From positions 15,657,365 to 15,721,364 of the forward strand of contig NC_087082.1 of NCBI RefSeq assembly GCF_026151205.1: a DNA stretch of 64,000 bases, given 5' to 3'. The position numbers were made by a program, and so were the translations under genes. This DNA comes from Bolinopsis microptera. Lineage: Eukaryota > Ctenophora > Tentaculata > Lobata > Bolinopsidae. The notes under the pieces are model-generated. The model did no database searches and was not told where the DNA came from. It saw only the letters and a program-made list of their open reading frames with translations. Below are positions 59,450 to 64,000 of this stretch, piece after piece; within the stretch, counting starts at the first letter, position 1; the number at the start of each line of letters is the position of its first letter.

Positions 59450-60418
59450 CTAAGACTCAGCCTTAACAGCATCATCTATTTTCAGAGCTTCAGTTTCTTC
59501 TGATTTAGCTTTATCATCTAAACTTTTAAGACCTTTTCTTTCTGGCACAGTCTTCTCAATAGCACTGGTCCAGCTGTTGCTGACACAAAAATTGGAAATA
59601 ATTTCAAAAACATGACAAACAGTAAGCACTTTTCGGGTTGATATTGTAAAGAACTGGTCGATTGGTAGTCTAGCATGCTGGAAACCAGCAGCTTGGGCGC
59701 GCTCATACGCAAGTCCCTTGTGAGCATTATGATCAACAAATCCTCCGATTACATAGGTTTTACTATCATCAAACGTTGATAACAAATTTTCTGACTCAGC
59801 ACAAAGGTACACCACATTTGAAGGCTCAAACAATTCAATTAAACTCTCACTTTTAAGATTGATATCCCAGTTTTTGTAGCCGTCAACACAGCCCATTCTT
59901 TCAAGAGTTTTCCCCTGCATGTTTGTGAGGTGTAACTGTAAAGGGTTGTCCATGTGCCTGTTCATTGCGTAAATTCTTTGGATTTGTTTGCTTAGTTTAA
60001 CGATATCCTTTTCCGTCATTAAATCATCAAAACTGCAATCTACAGCAACACGTAATTTGTTGTTACTGTCACATAGTTTGTTACCCTTACGACGCTTGGG
60101 CGCAGATGCAGGGTTGTTGGCTTTCTTTCTTTTCAATTTTTCTCGTTCAATTTTTCTTCTGATAGGTTTGAAGAAATCGAATTTTAGAGTTTTGAGCAGC
60201 TTCTTTTTACCATTTTTGGTCATATCATCTGGAAATTCATACTGATCTTTGAATACATTAAATTCTTCTTGTACTTTCTTGTACATAGCATCAAGTTCCT
60301 CGGTTGTACAAATAGTGGGTGCAGTGTTGGGTCTATTCTTCTCAGTTACTTCACCACTTGTAACTTCTTCCAGCCCCTCCTCGTCAGATAGTGGCTCTTC
60401 TGTGCCTCTTTTAGTCAT
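59450..60418 (-). CDS. TRMT10: tRNA (guanine-9-N1) methyltransferase, TRMT10 family (322 aa)
   Basis: Transfers methyl from SAM to N1 of purine 9 in tRNA. Single exon. The N-terminal acidic tail is followed by a Lys/Arg-rich tRNA-binding stretch (71-114), then the SPOUT domain: RVAVDCSFDDLMTEKDI (123-139), SKQIQRIYAMNR, the trefoil-knot block VIGGFVDHNAHKG (223-235) with Asp229 in the catalytic position, QHARLPI (247-253), RKVLTVCHVFEII and PERKG near 292-296. Length matches nuclear/cytosolic TRMT10A/B, not the longer mitochondrial TRMT10C. A TTTTGCAG acceptor ends one base before the ATG. The downstream gene follows after 365 bp and DPH3 precedes after 474 bp, all on one strand. Confidence 0.93.
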   Translation of the reverse strand: MTKRGTEEPLSDEEGLEEVTSGEVTEKNRPNTAPTICTTEELDAMYKKVQEEFNVFKDQYEFPDDMTKNGKKKLLKTLKFDFFKPIRRKIEREKLKRKKANNPASAPKRRKGNKLCDSNNKLRVAVDCSFDDLMTEKDIVKLSKQIQRIYAMNRHMDNPLQLHLTNMQGKTLERMGCVDGYKNWDINLKSESLIELFEPSNVVYLCAESENLLSTFDDSKTYVIGGFVDHNAHKGLAYERAQAAGFQHARLPIDQFFTISTRKVLTVCHVFEIISNFCVSNSWTSAIEKTVPERKGLKSLDDKAKSEETEALKIDDAVKAES

Positions 60419-60892
60419 CCTGCAAAACAGTGCAATAATTAATCACTGAAGTATCCAGGTATACTGCTAACCGCTTATTGTTACTAATTGTGTACAACTT
60501 AGTATTTATTATGCTGCAATGTTCATTACAAATGCAATGATTTATCAAATGTTCAGAGGTAGATGAAATTCATTTCTCCTAATAAAATTCTAGTCATTTA
60601 TTATCAAAATGCCTATGATACGTTTTTTAAAACTAAAATATTTAATAGCAAATCACAGAAATACCCTATGTAACACAAGTTACAACCCCTTTAAAAGTTC
60701 AAAAGTTTGATTTAAAAATACAAATAAAATAAATAAAAGTTTTCTAAAATAATTCACAGTGCTCCATGATAAAGCAAATCACTATTCCAAACATAAAAAA
60801 GAATAAATAACTCTTTGAGATTTTGAATACTTTTATAACATGGTAGGATCACAAATTATCTTTAAAAGATAATACTGGGTAAAGCTTAAAAG

Positions 60893-61022
60893 CTACGAAG
60901 TCTGTTGAACAGCAGTTCTGGCAGTTGATTTTAAATAATCGTCATGGTCATAGATAACTTTTATCATCAGTGAGCAACTTGGGCATTTAGCAATTTCTTC
61001 TCCATTTTCTAATTCTTCTTTG
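60893..61022 (-). CDS. DPH3: DPH3 (CSL zinc finger), last exon
   Basis: DPH3 gives electrons to the radical-SAM enzyme DPH1-DPH2 for diphthamide on EF2 and assists tRNA wobble modification. The exon starts after CTCTTTATCAG in phase 2 and encodes 42 residues: [20 protein letters not shown] (second half of the zinc site, CPSCSL) then [10 protein letters not shown] and a short tail. The N-terminal exon with DEVEIEDF and the first CxC pair is not in the window; it must lie beyond 64000 across the satellite, or is lost. If the latter, this would be a fragment. Confidence 0.88.
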
Positions 61023-61107
61023 CTGATAAAGAGGATGTTAGATTTCAAAAAGGTAGCAAAATGAAGGATACAATCCGGAAAAAAAGACCAGAGGCAATAC
61101 ATAGGTG

Positions 61108-61590
61108 TGGTGGGTGCAGAATTGCACTATTGACCTAACACCGCACTTTTTTGCACCATCGGCTGCTATCCGTTTTTATCAGATTTGCTTAAGTTTGGTA
61201 CTGCTGTGTAATGTAGCACTGACGTTCGATAATATCGATATTTGATTAAAAAAGAGGGTGAATCTCATCGAGCTGCAAGCTGGAACGTAATCAATGGTGA
61301 GATTGACATTGAGGCACTTTAATCACGATTAGATATTATACTATAGTTATACTTATAGTTATAAATTAGATTATATTATTATTATAGTTTATACACACAA
61401 TGTGTTAGCATCTAATGTTGTAAAGTTACAATATTGAATAATCTGCCTCGAATAATGTCACGATAAGCTCAACTAGCCCCAGTCATCCTGTCAATCTAAT
61501 CGCAAGAACTTCTATGAGGGTAATTCTATAAGACGTATAGATTTACACATTTAGCATTGTCAGAAGATTCATTGAAAGACATTAACTTTG
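61108..61590 (+). repeat. Dispersed repeat R1, copy 3 (uninterrupted)
   Basis: TGCAGAATTGCACTATTGACC, TTTTTTGCACCATCGGC, GATTTGCTTAAGTTTGGTAC, then CTCATCGAGCTGCAAG, CTCAACTAGCCCCAGTCAT and GAAAGACATTAACTTTG in the same order as copy 2 without the MITE. It borders the satellite block. Confidence 0.65.
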
Positions 61591-61861
61591 GGGGGGGGGT
61601 GTCATGTCCGTCTATGTCCGCCTATGTCCTGTCCTTTTTGGATTCTATGAGACAACGGACGTGTTTTTTGGGACATTGGCGGACACGGACGGACATTGGC
61701 GGACTCGGACGGACATTGGCGGACTCGGACGGACATTGGCGGACTCGGACGGACATTGGCGGACTCGGACGGACATTGGCGGACCCGGACGGACATTGGC
61801 GGACTTGGATGGACATTGGTGGACATTAGCGGACATTGGTGGACATTAGCGGACAAACATT
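61589..61861 (+). repeat. 20-bp minisatellite GGACATTGGCGGACTCGGAC
   Basis: After a G10 run and several TATGTCCG words, nine 20-bp units run from 61671 to 61854. Seven are of the main type; the last two are TGGACATTAGC variants. Open frames on both strands are artefacts of the repeat. Confidence 0.95.
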
Positions 61862-63490
61862 TTGAGGACTGAAGAGTACTGAAGAGTACTGAAGAGTACT
61901 GAGGAGGATGGCTGAGAAGGATGGCTGAGGAGGATGGCTGAGGAGGATGACTGAGGAGGATAACTGAGGAGGATGACTGAGAGGGAGGAGAAGGATCAGG
62001 AAGACCCAGGAGGAGGAGGACCCAGAAGGAGGACCTAGGAGGAGGAGGAGGAGAACTGAGGAGGATGACTCAGGAGGAGGAGGACTCAGGAGGAGGACTG
62101 AGGAGGACTGAGAAGGAGGAGGACTGAGGAGGATGGCTGAGGAGGATGGCTGAGGAGGATGACTGAGAGGGAGGAGGAGGAGGAAGAGGAGGAAGAGGAG
62201 GAAGAGGGCTGAGGAGGAGGAGGAGAAGGACTGAGGAGGAGAAGGAGGACCCAGGAGGAGGAGGACCCAGGAGGAGGACCCAGGAGGAGGACCCAGGAGG
62301 AGGACCCAGGAAAAGGCCCCAGGAGGAGGAGGACTGGGGAGGAGGAGAACTGTTGAGGACTGATGAGGAGGACTGAGGACGAGGAGGAGGAGTAGGAGGA
62401 GGACTGAGGAGGGGAGGAGGAAGAGGACTGGGGAGGATCAGGAAGACCCAGGAGGACCCAGGAGGAGGAGGAGGACCCAGGAGGAGGAGGAGGAGGACTG
62501 AGGAGGACTGAGGAGGAGGACTGACGATGACTGAGAAGGAGGAGGACTGAGGAGTACTGAGGAGGATGGCTGAGGAGGATGGCTGGGGAGGATGGCTGAG
62601 GAGGATGACTGAGGAGGATGAATGAGATGGAGGAGGAGGAGGACTCAGGAGGAGGACTCAGAAGGAAGAGGAGGAGGACTCAGGAGGAGGACTCAGGAGG
62701 AGGACTTAGGAGAAATGAGAAGGAGGACTGAGGAGAACTGAGGAGGAGGAGGAGGAGGACTGAATAGGAGGAGGAGAAGGAGGGGGACTGGGAGAGGACT
62801 GGGGAGGAGGAGGACTGATGAGAAGGATGAGGAGGAGGACCCAGGAGGAGGAGGACTGAGGACCGAGGAGGAAGAGGAGGAGGATGAAGAGGAGGAGGAG
62901 GACCCAGGAGGAGGAGGACTGAGGAGGAGGACTGAGGAGGACTGAGGAGGATGGCTGAGGAAGATGACTGAGAGGGAAGAGGAGGAGGAGGAGGAGGAGG
63001 ACTCAGGAGGAGGAGGAGGACTGAGGAGGACTGAGAAGGAGGAGGAGGAGGAGGAGGACTGAATAGGAGGAGGAGGGGGACTGGGGGAGGACTGAGGAGG
63101 AGGATGGAGGACTGAGGAGAAGGATGAGGAGGAGGACTGAGGACTGAGGAGGAAGAGGAGGAGGATGAAGAGGAGGAGGAGGACCCAGGAGGAGGACTGA
63201 GGAGGAGGATGGAGGACTGAGGAGAAGGATGAGGAGGAGGACTGAGGACTGAGGAGGAAGAGGAGGAGGATGAAGAGGAGGAGGAGGACCCAGGAGGAGG
63301 ACCCAGAAGGAGGACTCAGGAGGAGGAGGAGGACTGGGGAGGAGAAGGACTGTTGAGGACTGATGAGGAGAACTGAGGACGAGGAGGAGGAGTAGGGAGG
63401 AGGACTGAGGAGGGGAGGAGGAAGAGGACTGAGGAAGATCAGGAAGACCCAGGGGGAGGAGGAGGAAGAGTAGGAGGAGGAAGCATCTAA
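61862..63490 (+). repeat. Polypurine GGA/GACTGA satellite
   Basis: Over 1.6 kb in which one strand is almost all purine: GAGGAGGA mixed with GACTGAGGA, GACCCAGGA, GACTCAGGA and GATGGCTGA units. Higher-order copies exist: a block of about 107 bp (near 63096) repeats at about 63203, and about 62390-63000 reappears from 63601. The Leu/Ser/Pro-rich minus-strand frame at 63003-63503 is an artefact. Confidence 0.95.
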
Positions 63491-63600
63491 ATGTTATTTC
63501 CATTTTTGTCCGTTTTTGTCCATTTTTGTCCGCTCTATTTTTTTGATCCCCCTATAACAGCAAAAATTGAACATTTTATTTGGCAATTTAGGTGTCCATT
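63491..63600. other. Non-satellite island with TTTTTGTCC repeats
   Basis: About 110 bp of different sequence inside the satellite, with three TTTTTGTCCG/A words and TTTTTTTGATCCCC, the same words as in the inverted-repeat element at 56929..57047. It may be an end of a related element. Confidence 0.5.
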
Positions 63601-64000
63601 AGTAGGAGGAGGACTGAGGAGGGGAGGAGGAAGAGGACTGGAGAGGATCAGGAAGACCCAGGAGGACCCAGGAGGAGGAGGAGGAGGAGGACCCAGGAGG
63701 AGGAGGAGGACTGAGGAGGACTGAGGAGGAGGACTGACGATGACTGAGAAGGAGGAGGACTGAGGAGTACTGAGGAGGATGGCTGAGGAGGATGGCTGGG
63801 GAGGATGGCTGAGGAGGATGACTGAGGAGGATGAATGAGAGGGAGGAGGAGGAGGACTCAGGAGGAGGACTCAGAAGGAAGAGGAGGAGGACTCAGGAGG
63901 AGGACTCAGGAGGAGGACTCAGGAGGAGGACTTAGGAGAAATGAGAAGGAGGACTGAGGAGAACTGAGGAGGAGGAGGAGGAGGAGGACTGAATAGGAGG
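63601..64000 (+). repeat. Polypurine satellite, second block (runs off the window)
   Basis: Repeats the order of units seen from about 62391, offset 1210-1212 bp, with few changes, including the rare words CTGACGATGACTGAGAAGG and GAGTACTGAGG. So the satellite has a 1.21-kb higher-order period. Confidence 0.93.

Noticed and set aside
61557-61856. Several frames of 63-90 codons over the 20-bp minisatellite
   Set aside because: All are translations of one repeat unit in different frames.
63003-63503. 166-codon minus-strand frame rich in Leu, Ser and Pro
   Set aside because: It is the reverse reading of the GGA satellite; stop codons are absent only because of composition.

Overview
This is a piece of a eukaryotic, almost certainly animal, nuclear genome. 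It is AT-rich, its genes are split by GT-AG introns, and it carries animal gene families (alpha carbonic anhydrase, rhodopsin-class GPCR, CtIP/RBBP8, borealin, DPH3, TRMT10) with RTE-like and CR1-like retrotransposon pieces, a mariner fragment and several MITE families. A basal invertebrate such as a cnidarian is my best guess, but that is inference only; no species marker is visible.

Layout. 1-9.4 kb: two tandem alpha carbonic anhydrase genes on the minus strand. The first runs off the left edge; the second is complete, with 6 exons and 264 residues. Between and within them lie a mariner transposase fragment, a possible Crypton-like fragment and a 220-bp inverted-repeat element. 9.4-18.7 kb: gene-poor, with a 744-bp near-perfect palindrome flanked by TTAA, a 1-kb array of a 32-bp minisatellite and a Harbinger-like MITE. 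18.7-21.2 kb: the last two exons of a plus-strand membrane protein. 23.3-26.3 kb: a complete six-exon GPCR gene (minus) whose first splice donor has been tandemly triplicated. 26.3-43.6 kb: no gene I can support; only short tandem repeats and motif clusters.

43.6-61.0 kb is the gene-rich part. Seven genes lie head to tail on the minus strand: DPH3 (last exon), TRMT10, a short membrane-anchored glucosidase II beta-like protein, an unrecognised intronless ORF broken at two T-runs, borealin, a PB1 + FW-domain protein related to NBR1, and CtIP/RBBP8. A young 5'-truncated LINE with a 12-bp target duplication and an older CR1-like tail lie in the gaps. 61.1-64 kb is repeat: a dispersed repeat copy, a 20-bp minisatellite and more than 2 kb of GGA-type polypurine satellite.

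The genes belong to unrelated household functions: DNA end resection, chromosomal passenger complex, tRNA m1G9 and diphthamide modification, ER glycoprotein processing, CO2 hydration and signalling. What links them is layout. In seven of nine genes whose start can be placed, a YAG splice-acceptor triplet sits 1-4 bases before the ATG. With the one-strand cluster this raises the possibility of spliced-leader trans-splicing or operon-like expression, which the sequence suggests but does not prove.
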